Origin: Watersipora subatra
Lineage: Eukaryota > Bryozoa > Gymnolaemata > Cheilostomatida > Watersiporidae
Direction: 5' to 3'
Assembly (NCBI RefSeq): GCF_963576615.1
Contig: NC_088711.1
Span: 11,588,869-11,652,868, forward strand
Length of the DNA: 64,000 nucleotides
Below, one piece after another: positions 13,401 through 28,400 of the stretch; the first letter of the stretch is position 1, and every line of letters begins with the position of its first letter. The notes beneath the pieces were generated by a model. The model was not told the DNA's origin. It searched no databases and was given only the letters and a program-made list of their open reading frames with translations. A program made the translations under genes and the position numbers.

Positions 13401-16400
13401 CAGATGAAATGGCCACACTGACATTTTAACAATACTCATAAAAATCCTAGTTGATTCACACAGCATTAACTCATCACACGAAGTTTAAAGTTTGGAAGTT
13501 TTTGAAGGCTGCATTCTTTTTTTGCATCACATACATTGTGCTTTGTGGCTTAGTGTCGTCTGAAATGTGTTAAAATCATCATTATGTCAAATGACTGTAA
13601 CTGTGGGGTGGTAAGCACACAAGGCTCTCCAAAGTGACCAATTTAAGATAACATTCATTTACAAAAAAACATCCAAATCAGCAAATTCTTTCAGAATTCA
13701 TTCAAATGTGGATATTGCATTAGCCTGTGTAGCAGCGGAATCGAAACACAAAAGCACCCATTTGTCGATATGAAGATGCACCCTGGATCTTATGCACCGG
13801 TTTGCACCAATTTTTCAGTGGACTGTCAGCCTCTGCCAACTGAGAACTGGAGAAATGTTCGCTATACCAGTGTTGGCTCCCAGAGATGTAATAGTAGTCA
13901 CACCATAAAGTGGCAGCTGAACACTGGCGGTAAGTTAAGTTGTTTACCAGAGATTAATTTCATCAGCTAAGCTTGTGGTCTGTTATAAATATAACTTACG
14001 TTTTAGTGGTAGATAACAGCTGCTCCTAAATATTTTGTCACTTTGAGAAAAATGTTTTGATTGATATACCTGCCCAGATAACTGGACATCTAAAAGAACA
14101 CTATCAAACAACGCACTTTAACATTACATGAAATATACTCTATACAGAACAAGCCATTTCTCTAGTTTTCAAACTGGATGAATTGAGCTGAATACATGTC
14201 GAAAGATTAACTGAAGAAAACCAATAAAAGGATTTTCTTATCAAGTTTATTGTTCTTAAATCAACTACTGATCTAGGATTTATTACAGCATAAAAGCTTT
14301 ATAAAATGTAAGGATTCCATTACAAAGTTGGAGTTTTGCTTAATTTCTGTTGTGAACAGCTCATATATCTAGAAACAAATAACCTCTTGCTTGAAACTCA
14401 TCCATGTTCGATGACTGATATTTTATGGTTTACAAGTGACTATTTGTTTGCCTAATCCTTTTGACATTCCTTCCCTGAGTTTCCACGAAAATTTTGATGG
14501 CCTGTGCGGTTTTTAGTATTTAACATAGCAAACATTTTCATGGAAAATTCCTTAACTTACTGTATGTCGGAAATTATTCGCCTGGTATATTGAATAATAT
14601 TTACCGCATGCTCTCGGAAATGGCAATTCTACTAAGGCTCACATCAAGTATTAACTAAAGCCTGTGTTATATAACAATAATGGCCGTTTTTTAACAATAA
14701 TTTAATTCTTAATATAACTTTTTAGCAATAACTGTTTTTTAAATAAATGCTACTCCATTACTAAAATTATTTTTTATTTGTTTGAACAGATAAATTAAAC
14801 AAAACAAAATTTTCTTTTGTTTTTATTCACATAAATATGCCAATGTTTAATACACAAAGAGCTCATTCAGCTTATGGAGGCTTAGTGATTGATGTACTAG
14901 TTTATATCTGCCGCATATCTTCATTCCCTTCCTTAACTATGTCTAAAAATCTGATTGTGCGGAGACGGTGATAGCGTTGCAAGTATATATTTCAATAACC
15001 TTCTGTGTAGCACGGATGCTTCTTTGATCAAGTACCAATTATCATGTGTAGTTGGACTAGCAGTTGTGCTTTCACAGGCATTCCAACAATGATGGAAAGA
15101 CAACTCTGTATGATACTGATTACTATTAGTTTACACATATTAGCATTGATTCAGTTAAAAAGATTGTTTTTAGCTATTTTTTAAAAGTGTGCAATGTTAT
15201 CGTTTTTTTTCTGTTAACGCTATTTATTTGCCTACCGAATAATGGATCTAAGATGGGTCTGCCTTATAACCATAAATAATTTTACATAACAGAACTCTAT
15301 TGTTAAGAGGCATATTTAGACCATGAAGCAACAATTTTTATATTTTACATGAAATTTAAAAAACATTACATACACTGTATATACATATTTACATGCACGC
15401 ATGCATTTATCTATGTATGTACATACATACGTGGATACGTAGATAAGGTATATATTTAAATACATAGATACTTCGATACATAGGACACATACTTAGATAA
15501 GGTAGGCTCCTCGCTTCTGATGTCAACTCAGTCTGTTAGATTCTTTTGCTCACCAGATCTGTTAAAGTACATTTGCTGCTTCCTAAAGTGTTGATGAATA
15601 GTACAAATCTTTGAACCATATTTTAGTTGTTATATAAGAGTCAAATTAGTTAACCACCCGCTGGCTATCACCATAGGTGGTCATCATCTTGTGTCTATTA
15701 AATTTACCTAGGAGCCTTTACTCAACGGGAGTTTTCTGCCCTGTCTTTATTTTTATAAAATTCATCATCTTTAAAGTAAATTATTCCAGTACAACATATC
15801 TGTTGACGTTGGCAAGTTTTCAGAGAATTGCTGTTTTTATGGTAGCATTAAAAATGGACTTTTTACTGTTAACAACATTAATAAGCTGAATATAATATTA
15901 GGATATTACATGTATTAGGATATTGCCATTTTGAAGCTAGCATTATATATGTCTACAGGTATTATACATTATCCTGATATATGTTATCCAAATACTAATA
16001 CATAGTATTTGCATAAAATTTAGTGTCTCTTTAACTTCGAACAGAATATAAAGGAATGTTTTTGTAATATTCAAGATCACAAGATATCTTTAGGTTTTAA
16101 TAATAGCTGTTCATTGAAATATCATGTCTCAAAAACCTGAGCTTTAATTTAAAGATTAGTAAAAGATGATGAAATTGATTGGTTGTGGCATGATGGCTGC
16201 AATACATTAGCTATTAGTTTAAACATTTCTATGGGTAAATATGTATTTACATGTATATCTAAAGTTTGAAACCCCCAATTAACTGTACCTAGCTTTTAAA
16301 GAACAACACACATAATTAACGCAGAGAAAAAGAAAATGAAATGCGGCTATACCACATGTTGTTAAGGCACTACCTTATAGCCTATTCTAACAAATCTAAC

Positions 16401-19400
16401 ATACTACTCAATTATTCATTTTTCAATTTGAAAATTGATAGTGCTTTTCATAGAATATTTCTAATAGTCGTTTTCAGGAGTTTTTTTATTCTATAATGCG
16501 TCTCCAAATCCAGTGACCTCTGGCCACATATGCATGTGTGCGTCCATCTTTCATTAGTTCTTGCTCTGCTTTATCTCTGCTTCATTATGTCTTGCTACAA
16601 GTTAGTCTGATACTCTATGCATTACAGCTAATTCTTGTTAGCTTCTCATACATGCTGTAATCATGAACCTGTCATGTATGCTGTAATCATGAACTTGTCT
16701 CATGCCTGCTGTAATCATGAACCTGTCATATATGCTGTAGTCATGAACCTGTCATGTATGCTGTAATCATGAACCTGTCATGCATGCTGTAATCATGAAC
16801 CTGTCATATATGCTGTAATCATGAACCTGTAGTGTATACTGTAAGCATGAACTTGTCAGTTGTAAGCACTGCTTTGTTTATATAGGTCAGAACACCATTT
16901 ATAAAACTTAGTTTATATAGGTCAGAACACCATTTATAAAACTTTGTTTATATAGGTCAGAACACCTACATAACGAAAGGCTACTTTTGTCCTGCTAATC
17001 AACTATTCAATTTTGACCTCTGCGATTGCTGGCAGAAGGAGGTGACAAACAGCACAACGTGCCGCACTAAACCAGGATATGACATCATGAACTTGCGTGA
17101 GCTACTTACAGAAAAGTACAACAACTCTCAGCAACTGGATAAGACTATAAGTATGTACTATAGATGTGTACTATGTATGTGTACTATAGATGTGTACTAT
17201 AGGTGTGTACTATAGATGTGTACTATAAATGCTTACTATAGGTATGTACAATAGGTGTATACTCTAGGTGTCTACTGTCGGCGTGTGCTACAGGTGTGTT
17301 TTGCAAGTTTATATTAAAAGTGTATACTGTATAGTAATACTTCAACTTACGAGTGCTCTAACGTACGAGAAACTTGAGATACGAGCCACCTTTTAAGCAA
17401 GTTTTAGCACTAACATACGAGCCATGTTTGAGATACGAGCACGTGAGTCAGTTGCCAAGTATGCCGGAGGTGTTTTATGAGAACAGCATCACTCTGTATT
17501 TTTCAACTGCTCAGGTTATACTATTGTACCGTGTTTTTTTGTGCGATTTTCAGTGCAGAATTATGTGAATTAAAAGTACTCTGCGTTGACCGAAAGTTTG
17601 CCAGTAAAATGAAAGATAATGCAAAGAAAAAGCGAATGATAACAGCTGATACTAAACGGAAAACTATTGAAAAATATGCAAAATGTGTATGCGTGATTGA
17701 GCTAGCTCAGCAATATGACAGAAATACATCCACAATTATCAAACCGAAGGATTATATTTAGGGCATTTAGTTCGCAAAAGGACTGGCCATAGTTTCTAAA
17801 TGGCGCAGCGATCTTCACGACCGCTGATGGAGAGACTGCTCAGGCATTGGATAAACAATTGGCCGGTGAAAGCGTAACTGAAACGATGCTATATGAAAAG
17901 GCCGGTGCTATCTAGCAAAACTATAAAAATAGACATTTGGACAAGTTGGCTAGTGGTCGTGCATTAACCTTTTGTGACGACATCTGCGTTCGTCCTAATT
18001 GCAACATGTTGAAAGGGCGACAAAGGCAAACGTCTTTAGATAGGATTATCTTTAAACGGCCGGCTAATCATGAAAGCGAAACAAAGGAAAAATTAGCTAA
18101 CTAGCGAGAAACTTCAAACTACGAATGCCGAAGAAATTTTAATTACGTTAAGTTAAAAATGAAAGTTTGCTTTTAGGTTTGCTTCTACGTTTGTCTTTTA
18201 AGACATTGATAAAATCCAAATTTATCAAAGTCAACTGTTGTAATGAAGGATAACTTATATATCCCTCTCTGTCAAATGCTAGCGTTAGCTGCTATTGTAT
18301 GTATTTAATTTTACATTTTAATTAATCACATTTCCTTACAATATTTTTTAATTGTTGCTTTTTGAAAGCCTTTGGTAAATTAGGACAATAACCAACATGT
18401 TCTTTCTGTTACAATATCTTGTTTTGAGTGTTTTATTTGCATTTTCTAGAGTATGGAAACCAATCAATATATATTTACTTGTTCTATATATAAATAAATT
18501 GCACCAACATGCGAGTAAATTAACATACGAGCTCAGTCTCGGAACGCATTAAGCTCATAAGTCGAAGTATGACTGTACTGTACTTTTTTACTGTACTCCA
18601 CTAGACATATATGCCATGACTGTGTATTATAAACGTGTGCCATAAGTGTGTATTAGGCTATATTATATATATTATTATATTGCAACACATTATAGCACTT
18701 CTATTGTTGCTACATAGACATAAACATTTGGAGCTCTAGTTAGATAAATTCATTTTGCTTCTCTGTCTTTTTACATTTGAGTAATTCTATATACATGTAT
18801 ATACATAAACTGTTTTGCACACGAATTAATGTAAACTTGCATTTATCTACAGTGTTTGCGCGTGTGTCTTAGCCGTAACATTCCATAGTTGTAAAATTTG
18901 TTCTTTGTTGCAGAAATGTTCAAAAACTAATCCATGAGAAACCAGAAAAAGGAATAGTTACCAACCAGTAGTTGGTGTGTAATACCTGTGCCGACATCTG
19001 AACAACGAGTCAGCGCCATTATTATCACTATAATGGCACTCAGTTTTACTATATTTATATTTGTGCATTCACAATGTCGAGGCTACACGCTGCCTTACCA
19101 TACTCTCTCTATATTTTTATTTCTTGTTTCCTTTATGTTAATCAATGTAATAGAGCTTTGCAAGTTAAATGTTAATACTGTATTCCTTGATGTATTCAGG
19201 TATGAGCTAACTTCCATGTCTTTCCTTATAAGAAATGTTTGTATAATGTCAATGATTTAAATCCTTCTTCTCGTTCTGCCAGAAAAGGAAGTTATCAGTC
19301 ATTTTGTTTATAGACATATAATCCATTTTTTATATAAATGGTGACTGACATTTATGTCATCGGCCAATATTTTATAATTTTAGTAATGGTATGGAAATCA

Positions 19401-22400
19401 CAAAATATAATAGTTCATTATTTTGTAGCAATTGTTCATTCATACCTACTAACAATATGTGATTTATGACCGAGGTCATTCGGTTTACAAAAACCCCAGC
19501 GATACATCATCACTCTGAATTGGAGCCAATGTATTTACTGTGTACATTTACATATGTGTACACCAAAGAAGGCCTGCATAAACTTTAAAGTTATAGAATT
19601 ATTTCCTCGTGTCACAGACCTGGCACACATACTCTTGCGCTCCGACTCCATACAACTAAACTATGCAACATCATCCTTATGTAGAGTATCTACCAGCCAA
19701 GAATAACCTACATATTGTAAAGTTTTAATAGTTGCTAATAAAAACTGAAGCCACAAATTTCTCAACATTGCCGAAAAATCTAACGCCTGTTATTTCAAGG
19801 ATAACTTAGCATTTTGCATGCCTACAGTGGTAGGTGTATATAAACTCGCTGGCAATAGACCGCAGCAGATGCATGCTCGAAAGTTTTCAAAATAAACAAA
19901 CTGAGAGTGAAAAATGTAAATTACTAGATAATTTGGTCATGCGGTATTCTTGAATTACATTTTATTGCTAGAAAAACAGATAAGCAATAAGGAAGTTGAA
20001 GGAGCTTATCCAACTGGGAGCCAGCTTTAGAAGTTTTAAAAACAGCTACATGTATTTTAACAGCTGGTTGACCACACGACATTTCTAACCTGTTCATGGA
20101 GCCAAGCTGGAGGGCCCATGATTCAATCCAAATAAATACATGTCCTAATGTTATATTAATTACCCTTTAGGGTAAATACAACAATACATCGATTTGCCTT
20201 TTTTGAATGTTTCCTTGTGCTACTCATTATAAATCAGTAAGAGGAGGGCACGACTCTTTAGCATTACCTCATTTTCCATGTTCACTGAAGATAGTTTGAT
20301 TTTTATAGACAGAAAAGAGGATCACGATTAACTAGCAGTATGCCCGGCAATGCCTTCTTGTATATATATATATACAATATATATATATATATAATATATA
20401 TATACATATATATTTATATTTCTCAAACTTTGTTGTCTGTCCTTCGGTATATCCAGTTATAACTATTAAAATCTTCGAACTAAAATTCCGCGTTCTGATG
20501 AATTTGAACTCACTGAGATTGCAACTGCAAGCATTTTATCCATGAGCTCTACCACTGAGCTTTGCAAGGCATATGGGTCAAAGGCATCATATACTGTATA
20601 GCGTATGCATATGCTAAATGACGTATTATTTGAAACTTTTTGAATTTGATTAACCCTATGAAACAATGCTTTTTCGCGTTTTCACGAACTTCTATTTCCA
20701 GTTTTTCGTAAGGTTTAATTGGTAAACCGCAGTGAAGGTCAATACTTTTCATGTGAACAATTGTATTATCTCGAGTAGGAATGGCCTCTACATTTCTCAC
20801 CGTTTGGTCAGACAAGACAGTCTGATATACCATTTTAAAAGTTGTACCAGTGTCGAGAGGTACTGGTATCGTCGTATTCAAAGTTTTTATGGATAGCTTC
20901 TGTTTGAACAGTAACACGCACGCATACACGCACGCACACACCCATATATACATGTATATATATTATTATTTAATGATGTATTTGCTATATGCTCGCTATC
21001 TGCTCAATACATTTGCCTTCATTCTGATGATTTTTATAAATGTTGGATAGACAAAGCACAACTTATTTGGTCAAAAGTACCTGCTGTTTTTTGTAACATA
21101 AAACTTGCTTCAACTAAAAAAGATTAGACCTATAAGACTATTACATCAGCTTATTACCTGAGACTGTGACCATAGGCTACCTGAGACTGTGACCATAGGC
21201 ATCTGAGACTGTGACCATAGGCTACCTGAGACCGTGACCATAGGCTATCTGAGACTGTGACCATAGGCTACCTGAGAGTGTAGGCTACCTGAGACTGTAA
21301 CCTAGGCTACCTGAGACTGTGACCATAGGCTACCTGAGACTGTGACCATAGGCTACCTGAGACTGTGGACTGTGACCATAGGCTACCTGAGACTGTGACC
21401 ATAGGCTACCGGAGACTGTGACCATAGGCTACCGGAGACTGTGACCATAGGCTACCTGAGACTGTGACCATAGACTATTATAAAGAGAACCAGTAAAAAT
21501 ACCATCATAGAAGTCTCGTAGCAGATCAACAATTTGATTAAAAACTATTTTATCATAATCAGCAATTTAAAAGAAATAGCTCCTCATCTTTAATAATTAT
21601 TTAAATTTCAATTAAACTTATTTTGTGCAAGCGCCAATGAAGAACAGCAACTCTGTAATAATTTTTGTGATAATACCAGTATAAAACTGGTATTATCATA
21701 AAAGTGTCGATTTGCATTTATATGGAGATGCAGATCTCTGGGGCTGCGGATCTCACCGCAGCCCCAACCTTGCATTAAAATTACGTTAACAAACGTTTTA
21801 CACCTTTACTTCTCATTGTAAAGTGTAAACTCAATGTCAAAATAATATCATGCTGCTCGTTGACGTTGACATTAGGTACTAGCAGATGCATATGTAGCAG
21901 CTGTTGTTACTACATATACTAACTGTTGTAGCACATACACTAGTTGTTGTTAGCATATGTACTAACTGTTGTAGCACATACACTAGTTGCCGTTAGCATA
22001 TGTACTAGCGGTTGTAGCATATGCACTAGTTGTCGTTAGCATATGTACTAGCTGTTGTAGCACATACACTAGTTATCATTAGCATATGTTCTAACTGTTG
22101 TAGCACATACACTAGTTGTTGTTAGCATATGTACTAACTGTTGTAGCACATACACTAGTTGTCGTTAGCATATGTACTAGCTGTTGTAGCACATACACTA
22201 GTTGTCGTTAGCATATGTACTAACTGTTGTAGCACATACACTAGTTATCGTTAGCATATGTACTAACTGTTGTAGCACATACACTAGTTATCATTAGCAT
22301 ATGTACTAACTGTTGTAGCACATACACTAGTTGTTGTTAGCATATGTACTAACTGTTGTAGCACATACACTAGTTGTCGTTAGCATATGTACTAGCTGTT

Positions 22401-25400
22401 GTAGCACATACACTAGTTGTCATTAGCATATGTACTAGCTGTTGTAGCACATACACTAGTTATCATTAGCATATGTACTAACTGTTGTAGCACATACACT
22501 AGTTATTGTTAGCATATGTACTAGCTGTTGTAGCACATACACTAGTTATCATTAGCATATGTACTAACTGTTGTAGCACATACACTAGTTATCATTAGCA
22601 TATGTACTAACTGTTGTAGCCCATACCCTAGTTATTGTTAGCATATGTACTAACTGTTGTAGCACATACACTAGTTGTCATTAGCATATGTACTAACTGT
22701 TGTAGCACATACACTAGTTATCATTAGCATATGTACTAACTGTTGTAGCACATACACTAGTTGTCATTAGCATATGTACTTGCTGTTGCAGCACATACAC
22801 TAGTTGTCGTTAGCATATGTACTAGCTGTTGTAGCACATACACTAGTTGTCGTTAGCATATGTACTAGCTGTTGTAGCACATACACTAGTTATCATTAGC
22901 ATATGTACTAACTGTTGTAGCACATACACTAGTTATTGTTAGCATATGTACTAACTGTTGTAGCACATACACTAGTTATTGTTAGCATATGTACTAGCTG
23001 TTGTAGCACATAAACTAGTTATCATTAGCATATGTACTAACTGTTGTAGCACATACACTAGTTGTCATTAGCATATGTACTAGCTGTTGTAGCACATACA
23101 CTAGTTATCATTAGCATATGCACTAGCTGTTGTAGCGCATACACTAGTTGTCATTAGCATATGCACTAGCTGTTGTAGCACATACACTAGTTGTCATTAG
23201 CATATGTACTAGCTGTTGTAGCACATACACTAGTTGTCATTAGCATATTTACTAGCTGTTGTAGCACATACACTAGTTATCATTAGCATATGTACTAACT
23301 GTTGTAGCACATACACTAGTTGTCGTTAGCATATGTACTAGCTGTTGTAGCACATACACTAGTTGTTGTTAGCATATGTACTAACTGTTGTAGCACATAC
23401 ACTAGTTGTCATTAGCATATGTACTAACTGTTGTAGCACATACACTAGTTGTTGTTAGCATATGTACTTGCTGTTGTAGCACATACGCTAGTTGTTGTTA
23501 GCATATGTACTAGTCGATGCAAGGTAGCAATTTAGTGAGGTAAAGCGAAGCGCTGTATGAATGTTAGCTGTACCTTTTAGGCTCATTCCTAGTTCTCTAC
23601 AAGGAAGCAGACCGTAGCACATGCACTTCTGAACGAAGCTTGCTGTCTCCTAAATGAAGATTAAAAAACCACAGTCAGTGTTGTCATAATATCCTATTGT
23701 TTGTTTTACTATTGCATAGGAAATATAAAATAAAACTACAGCAAAAATGGCCCCCCTCTACATTTTTCCATTTAAACTTTTGAGTCATCTTCCCTTGGAA
23801 GGTATTCTACATGATATGACTAACATTCTAAGAAATAGTTGTTAATACTTTGAAGTTCTTTTACTAAAAAGTCGGCCTGTGATCTTCAGAATCTAGTCAA
23901 TGACTGCTTGAGCATGATAGTAAAAAAAATTTTATGACCTTGATTTGAAAAAATAACTGTTGTATAATTTATAAGTTCAGCAAGCAACAAAATAGTAAAT
24001 ATTATTGCTTTAGTGTCGGCGTAAAACATCAACAAAATACACATTTTACCGTGATCATTCTCTGTATGCTTCTATGAAGGATTGTGCTATGGAAATGGCA
24101 TCTAGGCATTATCTCATAATATAACAAGCATATAATACATATTACAACCTACCCTAAGTGGCCTTATTTAAAAAAAACCTTTATGTCAAACAGTACATCT
24201 CTATCCTCACAAGGCCTCAGGCATGTACAAAAGCATAGCGTTTCATAGCTGCTTTTTTCTGGTGGTACAAGAATGAGTTCCCAGCTGTGTCTGGGCACAC
24301 ATGGTTTGTTGCTATATAAACTTTAAATTTCCGCGAGACAAAAATAAAAACTGGCCACTAGCAGGGGCAGCATTTTACTGATACTTCACCATTTCTCCTC
24401 GGCAGCACTTTAGTTGTTTAGAAGTAAAGTCTGCAATTGGATGCAAGAACCCAAGAAAATAGTACACCAATAGGCACGGCCTATCTGCAATTATTTGCAA
24501 AAACTATTTTGTGTGAAGCTATTTATATACGTGTAAAACATAGTATGTCTAAGATGATAACAATAAAAAATGTAAATTACTAAATAATTTGGTCATGGGA
24601 TGCCATTGAATTGCATTTTAATGCTAAAAAACCAGTACATTGCAGATAACGAAGTCGGAGGAGTTTATCTGGCTAAGAGCCAGCCACATCTAGTAGTTTT
24701 AAAAACAGCCACTGTGACAGCTGGTTGACCACAAGACATCTTTGATTTATTCATGGACCCTAACTGGAAGGCCCATGATTCAATCCAAATAAATATATGT
24801 CCTAATGTTATATTAATTATCCTATAGAGAGTGGTGTAACAGTACGTACAGCAGTTTGACCTTCTAAAATGATTCCTTTCGCCACTCATCCTGAGATAGC
24901 AAAGAGAGGGCACAACTCCATAACATAATCTCAACTTGTGTAACTGTCTACTGAAGATAGTTTGATGTTCATGGACAAAAAGATTATTACCAAGCAGTAA
25001 GCCTTGTGAGATCTGGGACTTGTTTATTTTCGGTGAGATAGCTCAATTTGCTAAATTGCTCACTCCGCCTAGTTGTAAACATCCTTGAGTTTTCTGCACT
25101 GTTGGTACCCTTTATGGCTGCTTTCAAGGTTGCCTAGTTTGTAAAGCCAGAGAAAACCAGGTTCTTGCACAGGGTGCTGATATCGTCCATTACAAATTTG
25201 CTTTTAAATCATCACATTCAAGGATAAAAATGTTGGAATGCTACAAAAAAGATGACAAGTCATAGAAGCGATAGATTGAGACCCGCTATCCACTCCTCAG
25301 GGCTACATGTAATTCTTTAGCTAATTTCTCAATGAGTCTCCCAAATAGTAAATGTCTGGCTACTACAAAAATTGCCTTGGCTGCATCTATGGCTGCTTTC

Positions 25401-28400
25401 TGATTCCCTACATGTAGAGAATAGGCGTTGGATACAAGCATTATGTTCAGAATTCCACTTGTGGACCTCTCGCTATTGTAAAATACTTCTTGTAGTTTTT
25501 GCTTTGTTTGTTTGTACACGAGAGCAGCCGTGGTTTAGTGGTCTAAAGCACCGACCTATGAACAACAGGTTGGGGGTTCAATTCCCAAAAAGGCCTCTGG
25601 TGGTGACAGGAGTGACATGCAACCATAAATTGCTTTCTGCAACTGGGTATGTCTCTAGTCGTTGAGGTTTCTTTACCACTGGACTCAAACATGTCCAGCC
25701 AAGATCACAGAGCCATTGTTTGTGCAAGAATGACTCTTAAAAAGCAAGCTTACTGTTTGCAATAAGATAAGCAAACAACATAATCTATCTTCGAGAGATT
25801 GCCCACACACGATGACTTAGGTCCGTTACCAGCGAGTAAGCACATCTGTATCGATGCTGTGGCCTAGGTCTTCATCCTTTAATTTCAGTGTTTGCAGGTT
25901 ATAATGCCTGAATAGTCGCCTTGTAATCAACGGTTCGATGCGTCTCAAAATGTTTTTACTGGAATCGGCTGCAAACCATTGACAAAGTAATTACTGCTTG
26001 TTTTTCTGCCTATTTGTCTAATGGTTATCTCACAATAATTGTTGTTTCACTATATCCTGGAACATGAATCACTGTGTATTAGCGGATGGCAACAAAAATA
26101 AATCTCGGCCAACTAAACTTCTGTATCTCTCTGATCTTTTTCTACTAATGTGAGAGTGTTTTGTCTCTAGAATGTTAATAGTACTGTACGAGTTGTTCAT
26201 CGTAAGTCATTATCTAGAACATTTCCTGTTCACATGACTTTCATAAGGGCCACTCAATTACAAATAATGGATGTTGTTCTAATCCAATTCAGTATTTCAT
26301 ATTAAAGATGAATTATCCAAGTTCAGCTCTCACCTGGCAAATTAATTTAATTTTAAAAAGATAACTTTTAGTTGTTCAAATTAAAAGAGACGGTCAAGTT
26401 CTCACAGAGAATGTCAAATACTGCTGGTATTATTGCATTGCTTCCAACTTTATTGCACTGCATATACAGTAGACACTCCTATAATGGGTACCTCCTATAA
26501 CGTAAGTTCCAGATAACGTAAAAAGATTATGTAAAGTTTTTGCTTCGTACTATGTAAAAAATTCCATATAAGGTAAAGTGTCAAGTCAAGCAAGTTTTCA
26601 AAATCTAATTGAATGCTAGTTTATCTCGCCTCACTTACAAAAAAAAAATGACATGCGTACAACGTTATATCTACTATATATATATCTACTATATATATAT
26701 ATATATATCTACTATATATATATCTACTATATATATATATACAACTTTTGTGACATTCTAGTTCGTCTCAATCGATCGTCAAATGTGCCGACAAAAAAAG
26801 GAATAAAATAGCAGTGCAATTACTCATAAATACTTGAAAGCATGAATTATTGTAACAATTGGTGCAAGTGTTACAGCGTCGATTTACTAATCTGAATGTC
26901 ACAAGTTGGAGTATCGTCGAAAGTTATCTTTTATCTTAACCTTGACACCGGATACAGATAGATGACAAACAGGTAGAACCGCTTTTGATAATAAAACTTT
27001 TTTGTTGTTTTGCCTTATTGTAGACACAAAATATTTTTTATTAGTTTTACTTTGCAGAATAGACTTTGCTGTTTAAAAAAGTAAGCAAATCGTTGTAAGC
27101 GAACGTCAAAAATGTGCAGTTCCCATCAACATGTTGTAAAATTACCACAAATATGCTCTAATAGGCCTACACCTGTGAGATTGATCATGAAAAGGAGAAA
27201 AATTATTTATCAGCAGTCAGCAAATTGCAACCAATTCATTTAATAGAAGCGTTTATCAGCAGTCAGCAAATTGCATCCAATTCATTTAATAGGAGCGTTT
27301 ATCAGCAGTCAGCAAATTGCATCCAATTCATTTAATAGAAGCGTGTATCAGCAGTCAACAAATTGCATCAAATTCATTCAATAGAAGCGTTTATCAGCAG
27401 TCAGCAAATTGCATCCAATTCAATTAATAGAAGCGTTTATCAGCAGTCAACAAATTGCATCCAATTCATTTAATAGAAGCGTTTATCAGCAGTCAGCAAA
27501 TTGCATCCAATTCATTTAATAGGAGCGTTTATCAGCAGTCAACAAATTGCATCCAATTCATTTAATAGAAGCGTTTATCAGCAGTCAACAAATTGCATCC
27601 AATTCATTTAATAGAAGCGTTTATCAGCAGTCAACAAATTGCATCCAATTCATTTAATAGAAGCGTTTATCAGCAGTCAGCAAATTGCATCCAATTCATT
27701 TAATAGAAGCGTTTATCAGCAGTCAGCAAATTGCATCCAATTCATTTAATAGAAGCGTTTATCAGCAGTCAGCAAATTGCATCCAATTCAATTAATAGAA
27801 GCGTGTATCAGCAGTCAACAAATTGCATCAAATTCATTCAATAGAAGCGTTTATCAGCAGACAACAAATTGCATCCAATTCATTTAATAGAAGCGTTTAT
27901 CAGCAGTCAACAAATTGCATCCAATTCATTTAATAGAAGCGTTTATCAGCAGTCAACAAATTGCATCCAATTCATTTAATAGAAGCGTTTATCAGCAGTC
28001 AACAAATTGCATCCAATTCATTTAATAGAAGCGTTTATCAGCAGTCAGCAAATTGCATCCAATTCATTTAATAGAAGCGTTTATCAGCAGTCAGCAAATT
28101 GCATCCAATTCATTTAATAGAAGCGTTTATCAGCAGTCAGCAAATTGCATCCAATTCAATTAATAGAAGCGTGTATCAGCAGTCAACAAATTGCATCCAA
28201 TTCATTCAATAGAAGCGTGTATCAGCAGTCAGCAAATTGCATCAAATTCATTTAATAGAAGCGTTTATCAGCAGTCAACAAATTGCATCCAATTCATTTA
28301 ATAGAAGCGTTTATCAGCAGTCAACAAATTGCATCCAATTCATTTAATAGAAGCGTTTATCAGCAGTCAGCAAATTGCATCCAATTCAATTAATAGAAGC

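Noticed and set aside
13695-13818. Longer version of gene 1 exon 5 starting after ttctttcag
   Set aside because: The acceptor is good and the frame open, but its phase (0) does not match exon 4's phase 1 end, and the extra residues have no counterpart in gene 2. An unseen extra exon could revive it.
17477-17761. Host gene encoding a helix-turn-helix protein
   Set aside because: It lies between Tigger-type terminal repeats with TA duplications and breaks soon after, so it is transposon-derived.
20549-20953. 134-codon minus-strand frame
   Set aside because: It spans an R4 repeat fragment and a CA/TA tract; no splice or family support. It could be a decayed element gene, but I cannot show it.
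21880-23515. CRISPR-like alternation of two half-units
   Set aside because: The two halves are themselves related and both repeat; there are no unique spacers.
25521-25600. Functional tRNA gene
   Set aside because: Box A and B are present, but the acceptor and anticodon stems do not pair properly and a SINE-type body follows.
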